This document shows, in pieces, positions 8,753-19,969 of a stretch of DNA of 20,544 nucleotides. Numbering within the stretch: the stretch's first letter is position 1; each line of letters starts with the position of its first letter. The translations under genes and the position numbers were made by a program. Source of the DNA: Cerioporus squamosus. Taxonomy: Eukaryota; Basidiomycota; Agaricomycetes; Polyporales; Polyporaceae. The notes below the pieces were generated by a model. The model was not told where the DNA came from and searched no databases. It was given only the letters and a program-made list of their open reading frames with translations. The stretch covers positions 1-20,544 of the forward strand of contig JABYQS010000493.1 in assembly GCA_022592435.1 (NCBI GenBank), given 5' to 3'.

Positions 8753-8929
8753 GGACAGACAGCGTCGATCGAGCCAAGCAGCAGCGACTGGGGCGGGGCG
8801 GCTGTTGGGGGCCTCGTGGGGTGCGCTCGTTGGCGCGCTCGCTGCTTTTCTCTTCGCCCTCGTCGCTGGATACGCCTTCTGCCCTCCTCTCCTCTCCTCG
8901 CAGTGCGCACTCGCTGCTCGTTGCTCGCG
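8753..8929 (+). promoter_or_regulatory. CHS7 upstream region and pyrimidine-rich leader
   Basis: A GC-box-like gggcggggcgg lies near 8790. It is followed by a C/T-rich stretch from about 8844 to 8903, including tctcctctcctcgcag, and then the CHS7 start codon at 8930. The arrangement fits a TATA-less fungal promoter with a CT-rich transcription start zone. The exact start of transcription cannot be read from sequence. Confidence 0.4.
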
Positions 8930-11846
8930 ATGACCCGCTTCGGGGACTTTGCGCCCCTGTGCCACCAGGTGCCCTCCTATGCCTGGTGCAACCTCTTCTA
9001 CCGCCAGGTTCGTCTGCCTCCTCCTCTCCCTGTCCGCACTCGCTCACGCCGCGCACAGATCGAACACCACAACTCGAGCATCCTCCAGGCCGTGTCTGCA
9101 GATCCCGTCTCCGCCCCCGTCGGCGTCAACCCCGAGTGCGGCATCCTCCGCGTCGGCCACGAAGGCTCCCTCGCCAACGTCGCCAACATCATCGCCTGTG
9201 CGCTCAGCATCATCTTCACTCTTCTCCTCATCGTATGGACAACCAGAAGGAGAGCTGCTGTCGGTGAGTCCCTGTCCTGTCCCTCTTCCTTCCTTCCGTT
9301 GCCATATTCGTTTGCGCCCCTTCCCGCTGCACGTCCTGACCGCGGCGGTATGCACCCTTCGTGCACCCATCCAAGCCGCCCCGTCGCCGTTGCGCCATCT
9401 CCCGTTTCACAACCATTTTCTGCCTTATCGACGCTCTGCCTCTCCGGCGGCATGCATCCCCTGTGCTCGCATCCGAGACCAAGGTCTACGACCGCCATCG
9501 CGCCGTGCCTCTCACGCCCTCGCGAGCCCTCCTTGCGCTGTCGAGCACTCGTCGTGTGACGCATACAACCACCTCGTTCCTCCGTGACCCACTTCCAGCG
9601 ACGCTGCATGTGGTTGCAACAGTCGGACACGCCGCATGCTCCTCCCCAGCGAACTGCAGCCGTCAGGACGACTGGCCGACCGCCCACCTTCGCCTCACCT
9701 CCAGCGACGACGGGGCGGCAGTGGGAACACGGTGTCAGGTCGTGCGCGATTGTCTCCTGCCCCACAGGCGTGCCATTGAGGCAACCGTCCAGTTCGCAGC
9801 ACGCGCCAGCGTCGTATCTCTCCGCACTGCCCATGGCGGGCGGTGACTCCCCAGGCAGGGCTCGTGCGGTGTGCTGAGTAGCCATGAGCGTCATGCCATC
9901 CTCTTCATGGGGCGAGCCGGGGTGGATCGACAGGCTTGCGACCCAATTGTGGACTCCAGAGGGCGTGCGTCGGCTTCCCTGCCTTCCAGTCTATCTGGCC
10001 GCCGGCGGGCAGCTGCATCGATCGTGGGTTTCGGTCTCCGCGAGCACCGCTGCGATAGCCACAGCAGCTGTCCTCTTCCGCGACGCGTTCTCGTGCACAC
10101 GCGGACGACTCGCACGACTCGGGCCTAGCCAAGGGCCTAGCTCCCCTTACATTCTTTGGCTGCAGGGCTCTCGTCTCTCTTCTGCTTTCTCCCTCTCCAT
10201 CATCTGTTCTCGTCAGTGTGCGGTGGCGAGTACCAAGCGGTGTCGATCGCACAGTCTGCTAAGTACCGTCCATGCCGCATGTTCCGCACGCCCTGCCCCT
10301 CCCCGCGCATCCGTAGCTGCCAGCCATCACGGTATCCACGACCCCTCATCTCTCTCCAGCACCGACGCGCGGCAGACAGCGGACCTGGGCGACCGTCAGT
10401 CTCGTCGACACTGGACGCGGGGGGTGTCAAGCCTTCCGTTATTGTTTTACCGCGCAGGCGCGCCGGTTTCCTGTCCAGTTCGCAGTACGTGCCAACCCCG
10501 CCGCGCCGTCACCTCCACGCCCGGAGCTGCGCGCGATGCAGTGTCGGCGGGACCACATAGCGCGGCCTGACCGTCGTGTTGTTGGCACGCGTCGCGCGCA
10601 CTGATCAGACCCAAGCAACGCCGTTCGAGGCGGCTGGCGGCTGTTTTCGTCGACCATCTCAGATGTCCGTCATCGAATGAGAGGCGCGTCGGCTTCCCTG
10701 TCTCGCACTCTAACAGGTGTGCCGGCGGGTAGCTGTGTCGATCGTGGCGTTCGGTCTCCGCGACGGGGAAGCCGCCGCTGCTGGCAGCGCGGTCTTCCGC
10801 GACTCGTGCTTAGCATACTCCTTCTCCCCGTCCTCGATATCTCTCTCAGACGCACACGCTAACCCCCTCGCGCACAGGCCGGGTCGAGTTCCGAATATTC
10901 CTCGTCCTCTACCTCATCACCCTCCCGCTGCAGCTGCTCTCCACCGGCGCGTTCCTCGAACAGGGTCGACCGCGCTCACTGCGATCACCGCCGTGCATGC
11001 CGGCTTCGTCGCCGCGACCTTCTGGGCGCTGCTCGGGAACGCGATCGTCAGCACACAGGTTGTCGAGGACGGCACGATGAGCTCGTTGGTGGTGAGTCCC
11101 AGGCCTGCGCCCCGCGTCTGAGATCGTTCGCTGACGCACGCGCGCAGCCGTTTGACTTTGCGATCCTGGCGTTCCTGGCGGCGACGATCTACATCGCGCT
11201 GGACGTCGGCTTCTCGTTCACGACTGTGTTTGGGGCCGTCGAACCCGCCCGACGCCCTGGGCAGCATCCCGCTGTTTGTCTTGACGAGTATTTGGCCGGG
11301 CGCGTGAGTGTTCACTCTGTTCCTCTCCTCCTTCGCTCGATCCCACTGCCTTGCTCCCTCGCCGCCGTCTATGCGCACCTCCGCTGCCCTGTACCCCACC
11401 CGCTGCGTCCTTCCCACACCCTCGCACCGCACACGCTGACGCCCCGCTGCAGCGCCGCAATATTGTACTTCGCTATCATGGCGTACGTCGTGCTCGGGCT
11501 GCTGAACGAGCTCCGCCCGATGTGGTACTACGTCCTGGCTGCGGTCCTCTTCGTCCTCAGCCAGCTGGACTTCTTCTTGCTGAGCAAGGTCATTTGCAAG
11601 GTGCGTCTTCCGCACACTTTCGGCGTCGGGTCCACGACTGACGCATTTGCTGCTTCATCGCGCGCGGAACAGGCGGCCGCTACGGGTGGGGTGAGCAAGG
11701 TGGACGGATCGTTCATTGCGACGTTACTCGAGACGGCCGCCGTCGGCGTGCTGTTCTCACCTTTGGAGGGGTATGCATCGTCCTGGCGGGCGATCGCGTC
11801 GTGGGCGCGCAGGCGTCGCGTAGATAGAGTTGTGTGTAGTAGTTGA
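8930..11846 (+). CDS. CHS7: Chitin synthase export chaperone (Chs7 family)
   Basis: This encodes an ER membrane chaperone that lets a chitin synthase (Chs3 in yeast) leave the ER. Exons are 8930-9007, 9059-9263, 10878-11091, 11148-11303, 11453-11600 and 11673-11846. The N terminus M-T-R-F-G-D-F-A-P-L-C matches the family start. Then follow TM1 at about residues 68-86 ending in the conserved A-V-G, TM2 near 100-120, TM3 near 128-148, the family motif V-E-D-G-T near 157-161, TM4 near 170-188, TM5-6 in exon 5, and K-V-D-G-S-F-I-A-T in exon 6. About 324 residues compare with 316 in yeast. As written, one G is missing at 10963-10965 and one G is extra at about 11231-11234; both are in G runs and both shift frame. 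After G-V-L-F near 11757 another frame resembles the family's Trp-containing C terminus better, so a third indel, with stop at 11821, is possible. Intron 2 is oversized at 1,614 bases. The indels look like sequencing errors; a decayed copy is the alternative. Confidence 0.93.
9610..10100. repeat. Diverged direct repeat in CHS7 intron 2, unit 1
   Basis: This part of the 1.6-kb intron resembles 10265-10810, with a spacing of about 690-720 bases. The best-conserved block, 9967-10095, begins gcgtcggcttccctg. It contains tcgatcgtgg and ttcggtctccgcga and ends tcttccgcgac. A second shared block is gtccagttcgcag at 9787, with its partner at 10473. Identity was judged by eye at roughly 75-80% in the best block and lower elsewhere. 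Confidence 0.6.
10265..10810. repeat. Diverged direct repeat in CHS7 intron 2, unit 2
   Basis: This is the partner of 9610-10100. The best block, 10686-10809, aligns with 9967-10095. It ends about 70 bases before the intron acceptor at 10877, so the repeat pair makes up most of the extra intron length. No terminal inverted repeats or coding capacity of its own were seen. Confidence 0.6.
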
Positions 11847-12547
11847 AAATATTTAGTTGTGCTCTACGTTGCTGCGTGCGTGTGCGAGAGCTAGGCGGCT
11901 AGCGAGTGTTGAGCGGGGGCCGGGGTGCGCGTCGGTGCTGCGTAGACAGACGTGGGTAGTGGCAAGGAATATACTACGTTCTGCGCGGTGGATGCGTGCA
12001 CGAGAGTCGGAGACGAGGAGCAGCAGAATGGAGTCGGAGCGGCGGCCGACGGCGAGCGACTGGCGAGTGACAAGCGGGGCAAGATCTCCCGGATCGATCG
12101 TTTGCCTCAGGACGCTATGGGCACTACATAGAACACTGGGATGTGCTCCCTTCATCGTATGCTTCCTCTAGTGCGGCACACTGCCCCAGAGGACAAATCG
12201 AGAGGTCTGCAGGACTTGGTGGACTTGGATGGGACTGCTGGAGGAGAACTGCTTACCCGGTCCTGTGGCTGGCCTGCGTGTACCGCCTGGGTGGTTAAGT
12301 CGAAGTAAGTAGTTCGCGTTGCGAAGCAAGTCGGGGTCCTTGTTCATAGAGCGACAGTGATATTTCGTGTTCAATACATCTACAGCAGCTATTACATGTA
12401 CTAGAGACTGGGAAAGAAACGAGAACAGTGTGCAGGATACAAACCGGAGACAGATACAGCGGTCGGGAGCCGCTCCGAGCCTCGGGCGCCTATACCGCAC
12501 TTGCCGGGTCGTGCGCGCGCTGCCTCTCTTCCACCACGACCACCACT
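11847..12547. other. Spacer between CHS7 and the secreted-protein candidate
   Basis: No supported gene was seen. An A/T-rich stretch, gaaaatatttag, just after the CHS7 stop is a plausible 3' UTR or poly(A) signal zone. Frames of 100-110 codons on either strand lack recognisable features. A TATA-like cctatacc near 12489 lies about 58 bases before the ATG at 12548 and is followed by a C/T-rich leader (tgcctctcttccaccacgac). It is a likely core promoter for the next gene. Confidence 0.45.
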
Positions 12548-13454
12548 ATGCACTCACACTCGCTCGTTCTGGCCTCGTTCTTGCTTTTCTCCGAGATCCT
12601 GGCTCTGGAAGTGTGTGCTCCCTGCGAACACGGTCTCTGGAACCTTGACATCTCGACCTCAAACGCGCGGACTGGATGCTGGCAGCGGACATGATGTAGC
12701 CCCGGAGAAGAGGTAGCATGTGTACGCGCAGGGAATCATAGTGAGTTCTCCATGTGTACTTGGGCGAGTAGGTACGTACCGGGTGCAGATATGGTGCGGG
12801 TGCGACTGGCATATGTGCCGTAGCTATACGCCCGCATGCAGGCAGCTACTGGACACGACCCGGCCTCGGAGATCGTCAGACGAGCGCGAGAGACGCGAGA
12901 ATTCGCACCAAGGTAAGTACTCCTCGCCTCGTATCGGCTCCGCTCGTGCGTGCAGGCTGGAGGACGACGTGGTTGACGTTCGGGACGGCGCGCAGACACT
13001 CTGCTGGGAGATCTGTGCTCAGACTGGGTTAGAAGCTGCCCCGGGATTGCGAGCTGACCACACACGTACCTAGCTAAGCCTCGCGGCTCTCCCTGTTTCC
13101 TCCGACACGCGAAACAACCAGAATGCGCCCGGGAGCGCTGACTCGAGGTACGTCAGAGCCAGTCCATGGGCTAACACATTGTGAACGCACCTCAAGCGGC
13201 CTATTCAGCAGGCCTGTCTTCGTCGATCTGGAGGTCCAGAATCATGTCGGGCGAGGAGCAGTCTGTGCAGACAAGGTACATGAGCGGATGTTGTACGACG
13301 AAACTCCGTGCTCACCTGCAAGCAGCATACAGAGAACGCGTTACACGCGTTTGCTCTCACCGCTGCAAGCCGCGTCGTCCGCATGTCAACAGCGCGCGGT
13401 CCCGGCAACCTGCTCGAAGGTAGCAGATCAGAACAGCAAGCCATCAAAGTCTAG
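12548..13454 (+). CDS. Candidate gene for a small secreted protein (178 aa, eight exons)
   Basis: The ATG at 12548 opens a clear signal peptide: the short polar start M-H-S-H-S, then a hydrophobic core L-V-L-A-S-F-L-L-F-S-E-I-L-A-L. The model has exons 12548-12612, 12686-12712, 12772-12793, 12842-12912, 12956-13027, 13079-13147, 13197-13275 and 13323-13454 (TAG). It totals 537 coding bases with matching phases. The best introns are 12913-12955 (gtaagt/tgcag) and 13148-13196 (gtacgt, branch ggctaac). Donors at 12613, 12794 and 13028 are non-consensus, so exons 1-3 may be wrong in detail. Reading through the first donor gives a 48-residue secreted peptide ending at 12694; skipping the intron at 13028 ends the protein at 13073. 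After the signal peptide it is mostly hydrophilic with few Cys; no domain was recognised. It may be an effector-like or wall-associated secreted protein, which is inference. Its last 24 bases lie in the large repeat. Confidence 0.4.
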
Positions 13455-13993
13455 GAAGTACTCACGAAACTCGACAACGAGGACGCGCTGCGCGCGTCCT
13501 CTCTCCTCCAGAGGCTCGGGCTGCAGCGAACAGGGAGCGGAGAAGCAGCTGCGGAAGACGACCACAGCGTGGTGGCGAGCAGCCCGGGAGCTCGACGTGG
13601 CCCGGGAGAACGTGCCCGGGAGTGCTGGCGAACAGCCCGGGAGCTTGAACGCGGGCTCAACGACGTGCCTGGGAGCGCTGGTGACGTGTCCACAAGCCGG
13701 CAGGAGGCGTAGGACGAAGTCAGTGCAAGCACCGCGGTATGCGCGATCCTGGCGACGTGCTGGGAGCCGTGATTGACAGGCAGGTTAGCAAGGTCAACAC
13801 TGGACGCTGTCGCAAGCAGGTGAAGGAAACTCACGAAGCTCGACGACGAGGACGCGCGCAACGCGTCCTCTCTCCTCCAGAGGCTCGGGCTGCAGCGCAC
13901 AGGGAGCGGAGAAGCAGCTGCGGAAGACAACCCGGGCGCGGTCACAAACAACCCGGGAGCTTGACATCGCCCACGAGTGCCGAGCGAATACAA
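13451..13993 (-). CDS. Second copy of the 180-codon candidate ORF
   Basis: This is identical in sequence to the minus-strand frame at 21-563. The ATG is at 13993 and the stop at 13451-13453. The same reservations apply: no recognised domain, and competing + strand exon readings through the same bases. Confidence 0.2.
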   Translation of the reverse strand: MYSLGTRGRCQAPGLFVTAPGLSSAAASPLPVRCSPSLWRREDALRASSSSSFVSFLHLLATASSVDLANLPVNHGSQHVARIAHTAVLALTSSYASCRLVDTSPALPGTSLSPRSSSRAVRQHSRARSPGPRRAPGLLATTLWSSSAAASPLPVRCSPSLWRREDARSASSLSSFVSTS

Positions 13994-16059
13994 GGTGAGC
14001 GACTGCCTTCATGCATCACAGATGAGATATGTGACTTACACAATCTAAGATGTGTCGTCCCATGGACATCGACATGGTGTACGCGCCTGGGCATAACCTT
14101 CGACGTGGTGGTGCGTGCCCGGGAGAGCGTATCGAGTACTCTTACACTTGCGCAGGGCTGCGCCGGCCGCTTGAGTCGTTGTCGCAGGTGTGGTGTTTGG
14201 AGGCAGTGCATGCACTGAGAGAAGAACAGTCTCGCCCGGGCGGCACGCGTAGTGTTCAGTCGCAGCACGCGTCAGGATGCCGCTGCTTCGCTCACGACCA
14301 GTGTTCGCATTGAGCTGGAGTCGTCCGCGTCACGTCCGCGTCAAACTGTGCAGAAACGCAGGCAAGGAAGGTGCGTACCTCTTGTTCTCCTCAAGTACAC
14401 CGCTCTGCGACTCGGAACTCCCGGACGATGTGAGGCTGCTTGTTACGGCCGAAGCTGGGCCGGCTGGGAACAGCGCGAGTGGTCGATGGAGAGGTGCAGG
14501 CAGTAGCGAGATGAGTGACGAGTGCAGCTTACAGATGGCAGACGGCACCATGGATGGAGGGCAGCGGCAAGTGCAGTGCAGACAGGGGACAGCGTGGCAG
14601 GGAAAAGGTAGGAGGCAGGAGAGGCCATGGAGGTTGCTGTCTGAGGGATGAGTGTCGTGGTGAGAGATGTCGCTGTGAATGTGGGACGACTGTGTAGCCT
14701 CGGTGATTGTGCTCTCCGCTGTGAAGGGAAGCGGCCAGCGATATGAGCAATGGTTAGCGAGGTCATCACCGCTTGTTCAGCGGCTCCGTCAGCGCGCATC
14801 CTACGGCAGTCTCGGTCTAGGCTAATCCCGCTTGTAAGCACCCGGCACTAAGGACCGCCTTCGCTTTGTATGCTGGATGATGAATCAGTACTGAGCCGAG
14901 GATCCTACTAGCTGTACCATGGCTTAGAAGCCCATGCCTGGGTCAGTGGTCTGCGTACTGAGCCATGAATGCCTGAAGTAGAGTAGGTATCTCAAAAGTC
15001 TGAGTAACACGAGAGTCGGGACAGAGACTCAAACTCCGATGACTTGTCGAGATCTTCTGCTTGCTTTCTGCCCGGGATACTTAGCTGCGCTAGCCAGCCG
15101 CGTTCTCAATACGATGAACGAGGCAGGCACGCCCGCAACATCCAGAGAATATTCTCGAATGACATTCCCGGAAGTTGGAACTGCGTCCTTCTGCCAAGAG
15201 TGCTTACTCGCACTTCATCTAAGTAAGTATAAGCCAAGATCATGTGAGCCATAGACACAACCAGTGTACCATGGAAGCTCATATGCTACTGAATATAGGA
15301 TCTGAGTTAGCGGCCTAGACAAGATTCTGTTTGTGACTGAAGTAACTAGAGGCCGCCGGCTGCACACTCGGAAATGCATATCGATCAGTGGGACAGTGGC
15401 AGCCCTCATCACTCAGCATCGTTGCATAATGTGCTGTTAAGGCACTCACTGTGCTGGATGGCAGGATGGCATAAATGCGGCTAGATCTGAGCTCAGAGAA
15501 ATGGCGAGCGCGACCGTTAGGCGCTACCACTACGCCACTGGTGCACAGATCTGGATCTGGACTGCCGCTCGCACTTGTCTGCCCTCGTACATGCCGCACA
15601 ACGTCAAGCGTGCACATACTGAGCCCAATTAAGTATTGCAAGGTCCATATACTACTACCAAGTTCTGTTCTGGACCAGAGATCCAAGCATAAAATCTCTC
15701 AGCATCGCTCTAACTAACCACAGAAACAGCAGGAACACTTGCAAACAGCCCCGATGCTCTCCCAGTGCATCCGCTCGCCGAGAATCCCCAAGAGCTCGCC
15801 GCAATATTGAGCATCCCCAGCTGATGCAGATCCGAGCGCCCAAGTACGCGACTTGTACGCGAGCTGTTGCGAGATGTGAAACACACTCCAAAGCGTCGAA
15901 ATGCGTGTCTGTCGCACCTCGGGACCCGCTAGCTCGCAGCCCCGCCCCACTGTCTCCTGCTGTCACCCCTGGTTGGTTCGCATCTCGGGCTTGGCCCTCC
16001 GGGCTCCGTGAGTTTGTCATACTCAGAGCGAGAGTTTGCTCATGTTTTGCGCTACCTTC

Positions 16060-16253
16060 GTATGTATATATAGCCTGCTGTCTCTGCCCGTTCCAGCACC
16101 TCATCCTCGCTCCGACTCCCTCCTCTCCTCCCTGCCCTCTATTCTCCTCTTCTGTTGTTTTGTCGCACCACTCTCTGAGCTCGCAGCATCCACTGTTGTC
16201 TACGCTGATCCTCCTCTCCTCGACACCGTAGCTCTCGACATCCGAGTCATACC
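16060..16253 (+). promoter_or_regulatory. Second copy of the TATA box and CT-rich leader
   Basis: The element gtatatatag lies near 16064, with the CT-rich leader following and the ATG at 16254. It matches 2620-2813 apart from small indels in the CT-rich segment. Confidence 0.5.
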
Positions 16254-17805
16254 ATGAGTCTTCCGCATATGTGCCCGGTCTACGTGCTGACACTCCGTGT
16301 GCCGCAAGAGTCCTCTGATCCCACCGGCTGCACGTTCCATCGTCGCTCATGCTCTCCCAGGTTACACGCTGGTAAGTCCGCGCCGCCGTGATTTGGGATG
16401 TTCAATGTGTATCAACATTTACTTATCATACTCTGCATACAGAAGGTATCAAACTCTACCACAGCATCTGGACTCGGAGTCGCCCCGCTGCCTCTGCCAT
16501 TCCCAACGGAGAGCCCGAGGTACGTCAGGGGATCGCAACGTCGATCTGGGAGGTGCTCACCCTCCGGCGTGCAGCGACTCCGCAGACAAGCATGGGCTTG
16601 AAGCCCGGGAAGTGCCTCAGGTACATCTCCGACTCCTACTGCGTAGCTGCAATCCCTGACATCTTCTTGACAGCTCCCTCTGCCCGTATCCGCCGTCTCG
16701 AAGGCTAGCAGTGACGCCGTGCCATCGGACACAGTCCACACTACTGCGAACGTGAGTTGTGGTGCTGTCTCCGGCAATCTGAACGGGCACTCACGTTCAG
16801 CGACTTTGCAGGCTCCCGAGGAGTCGCTCATGTACAGCGCGCCGAAAACGAGTCTGCTACTGCCCGGCTCGCACGCCAGCATGCCTACTAGTACAGAGAG
16901 GTATGCATAAAGTGCGACGCCTGCCGGGGCGATACCCGCCGGTCTGCACTTTGCCAGGGACACTGTCGCAGCACTTGACCGTTGCCGTGACGCTCAACAC
17001 GCCTCGCTCTCGCTGAGCCGGCCACCGCATGCAGAGGGAACAGTGCGACATCGTCGGCATGCCTCGCCGGGTTCACGGTGTGTTAGATAAGTTATAGTCT
17101 CGTTACAAAGGGAGTTACTCACCTTCCCTCTATCCCGTGTTCGCTAGCATCCAGGTCCACTCAACACATCTGCGAGCATGTTCTAGGAGCTGCAAGAGCG
17201 TCCCTGACAGAGCCGGACCCAGAAGCGACCCGCCTGCGCATGCATCGACGCCAGACGCTGTTTACTCCCGAGGTGCGCTACACGGGCTGTCGATGGCACT
17301 AAGACGGCCCACTGTGCGCCATGGCGGCGACCAGCCAGCAAGACAGGTATGCTGGCCGCGCTATGCAACCAGGATCAGAGCTGACAGGCTTGCAGGATGA
17401 ACGTCCTCGCCCAAGCCGAGCCGGAGCGTCGCGGCGGTATGCCACACTGCCCTGGTACGTTGTCCACTGCCGTACCCGGATGGCGCTGACTTGCTCGGCC
17501 AGCGCGTTGTGTATCGGGATCACGCCGCTGCGACTCGGAAGTCGACTCGGGAGTGGCGTCCGCCAACACGCGCACGCGAGAGACGTCCGCCTGACGTGCT
17601 CGTGCTCCGAGCCGGGAGCTGAGGCTGTCCTGTCTTGGTGCACGCGGCGTACTAGCAGAGCGCGGGTATGTGTTCGTCCCGGGCATCAAGCGGCCTGCTC
17701 ATCGTGCACCAGGTTCCCGACGCGATATCGTCCGCTCTTCAGCCCCCCGTGCAGAGCCGAGTGCAAAGTGGATGCTTGAGGCTCGAGAGTCGGGCCCGGG
17801 AATGA
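16254..17805 (+). CDS. Second copy of the intron-dense candidate gene
   Basis: This has the same exon layout as 2814-4366, from the ATG at 16254 to a TGA at 17803-17805. Here the exon corresponding to 3369-3456 has the C needed to hold frame, and the exon before 17713 has the extra G needed for phase. The exons corresponding to 3514-3634 and 3712-3831 lack one and two bases relative to the first copy and lose frame. Two intact exons here complement two broken ones in the first copy, as expected if both are imperfect reads of one intact gene. The terminal exon ends three bases earlier, with E then stop rather than D-E then stop. Confidence 0.4.
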
Positions 17806-17910
17806 ATGTGCAGGACCTGGGTGCAACGCGGCACCCAGATAACGGGCGGACGCGATAGTCGACGCTCCCAGCTGTTCGCGACAGGTTCGCCTCGGAGTCG
17901 AGCTATCGTA

Positions 17911-18278
17911 ATGGATTTGGTGAGTGAGCGGACCTTGCTCCGTGCGCGTTCAAGCTGACGAGTCGGATCTTGCGTTTGCGCAGCCGGATGAGGGTGGCTG
18001 CCGGCGTGCGTGCCTACTTTATGTACGTGTAAGACGCTACTGTGATGCGACTCGGACGAGTCGTCGAAGGCTGCAGGTACGGACACTGGCATCAGCCCGA
18101 GCGTCTGCATCCAAGGTGATTGCACAAGCCCTCGCCACGGAGCAGACGAGCGGCAGGACGTGCCTTGCATGTGACAACCATGAGAGCTTGGTGAGTCCTC
18201 CCCGTTACACGTATCCGCGCTGCAAGGACGCAAGATATGCTCACCTTGCTGTCACAGAACCCCGCTGCCCACAGCTGA
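17911..18278 (+). CDS. Second copy of the small spliced candidate downstream
   Basis: The ATG is at 17911 and the TGA at 18276-18278. This copy keeps the whole spliced frame open, because the third exon is one base shorter than in the first copy and so fits phase 0. Exon 2 carries one additional codon for Arg. The gene is otherwise as described at 4472-4837. Confidence 0.35.
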
Positions 18279-19968
18279 CGGACACGGCCTCGGCGCGATG
18301 TATGCACGGCACGCACCCGGACCGTCTGCGGCGGCGGAGGCTAGGCAATGCCGCTCGCGCCAGCCGCACACTTGGGACTCGAGCACCCGGAGTCCGGAGT
18401 TCTGCATGCGCGGCGATGTCTGTACGGTACTTTATTCCTGCCGACGGACGAGCGCGCAAAGACTCACCTGAGAATCGATAGCTACAGCGGGGACGCATGC
18501 GACGTCCACGCGCTCTCGCTGCTCGAAGGTTCGGACATGCTAGATGTATGCGGCGTTTGGGCCGTCTGTCGTGCGGCCGTACTGACTCGTCCCCGCTGGT
18601 AAGGTCACCAGAGTCGGCGTGTTCGCTGTCGGACGGCGTTCCAGGAGGCCTGCGTGCTGAAACTGGAAGCGGACATGGATGTCCGAGACGAGCACAGGTA
18701 TGTTGTTCGTCTGTGTACCGCGACGGAGAGTGTTCAGAGTCGGGCTACAGGAGCGAGAGCTGCGCGTGCACGCCCGGGAAGGGGATAAGTTGGGAGAACA
18801 AAGGTGTGTGACTCTGGCTGCTGTACGCGGAATGAGACATGCTCACCGTGTAATGTCCAGGTCTTCGCTTTGGCTTGCGGTGCATGTTGGCGCAGAACCA
18901 GATGACTGGTAAGTCGTGCTCGATGTGAAAGCAGCATGGGCGTGTTATGTACTGTAGCTGGCCGAGCGGTACATCAGCTTCACTGACAGACGGCATAACA
19001 TGACAGATTCGTGAATTAACCACCAGTAAGCTCCCCGCACCTCGTCGATCGCGCACGCTATTGCGATCACGGGTAGTGTGTGCGAAGCTTTAATCACATA
19101 GAGCGGGACCTGAGAACGACGGCACATATCTACGTGGTGCAAGAAACCATCGTGCGCCGCACCTTCAGAGACCGCCGCTACTTCAGTACTTAGTCACCGT
19201 CATCAGGGGCGCCCTGCCGCCGCACCCCACCACCGCACTTACTCGGAGCGATGGTGGAGTGCGGCCTCGAAGGATGGATGGCCCATGGGTACGAGACCAC
19301 GCCCGACAGTCTCCACAGAGAGCTTGTACAATGTGCGATAGGATTGCTCGAGCGCAAACCGAGAAGCAACATCACTAGTACTCACCATTCATCAGCTCCA
19401 AGCACCGCGCACACGGAGGCTCATGGAGAGCGTCCCGCCATCGTCGCCACCCTCCGTATGTAACTTCAGCCAAACCCGGACCCGATCGCATCGCTCTCGG
19501 GCCCTAATCCGCTGTTTTGCTTGACTGCGCTGGGCTCCTGCTATGCTCGACCATCCGTCGTCCTCGAGGGCCCGACATGTGCACAGGGTTCAGACACAGT
19601 CCTGCCAGGTAGTCGCAGTCGCAGCAGACCGAACCAGTGGTACTGCGAGGGCGCGAGTCCATTCAGTGCCACCATCGGGGCAGGACGCCGAGACAAAGTC
19701 GGTACGTACGGTATGCACAAAAGTTGGAGGGGGCGCCGACTCGGACCGCGAATCTTGGGAAGCTTACCCTCGAGTGAGGCTCCATCGGAAGGCCTACGCC
19801 CCGGGAGCAGAACGTACTTTGCGGCGTGAAACGCAAGCGACGCAACGCACCTGTACGCCCAATGTACGCCTGCAGGAGGAGAACGCAGCGATCAGTGGAT
19901 AGATGCGTCAGGGACGTTCGAACGTCATCCCGCGTGCATACTTACCCCAGTAGTCTCTTTGTTAGCCA
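18279..19968. other. Second-copy equivalent of 4838-6535
   Basis: The content is as in the first copy: exon-like segments to about 18910, a stretch with no supported gene, then the weak minus-strand candidate, whose ATG would be at 19969. Single-base deletions relative to the first copy near 19510 and 19555 disrupt the last minus-strand exon, so it is not listed as a separate gene. Confidence 0.35.
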
Positions 19969-19969
19969 T

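Noticed and set aside
8338..9267. + strand ORF of 309 codons over the CHS7 start
   Set aside because: It is out of frame with CHS7 exons 1 and 2, very Arg/Ser/Pro-rich, and overlaps the recognised gene in another frame.
8998..9894. Minus-strand ORF of 298 codons over CHS7 exon 2 and intron 2
   Set aside because: It lies opposite confidently identified CHS7 coding sequence and is best explained as a shadow of GC-rich codons.
10917..11615. Minus-strand ORF of 232 codons opposite CHS7 exons 3-5
   Set aside because: It is opposite transmembrane-coding exons with clear family motifs on the + strand, so it is treated as a shadow.
13123..13776. Single-exon + strand ORF of 217 codons
   Set aside because: It reads through sequences that look like introns (gtacgtcag at 13148, gtacatgag at 13276). 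Part of it shares frame with the spliced model, and a frame this long is expected about once by chance in a window of this size and composition.
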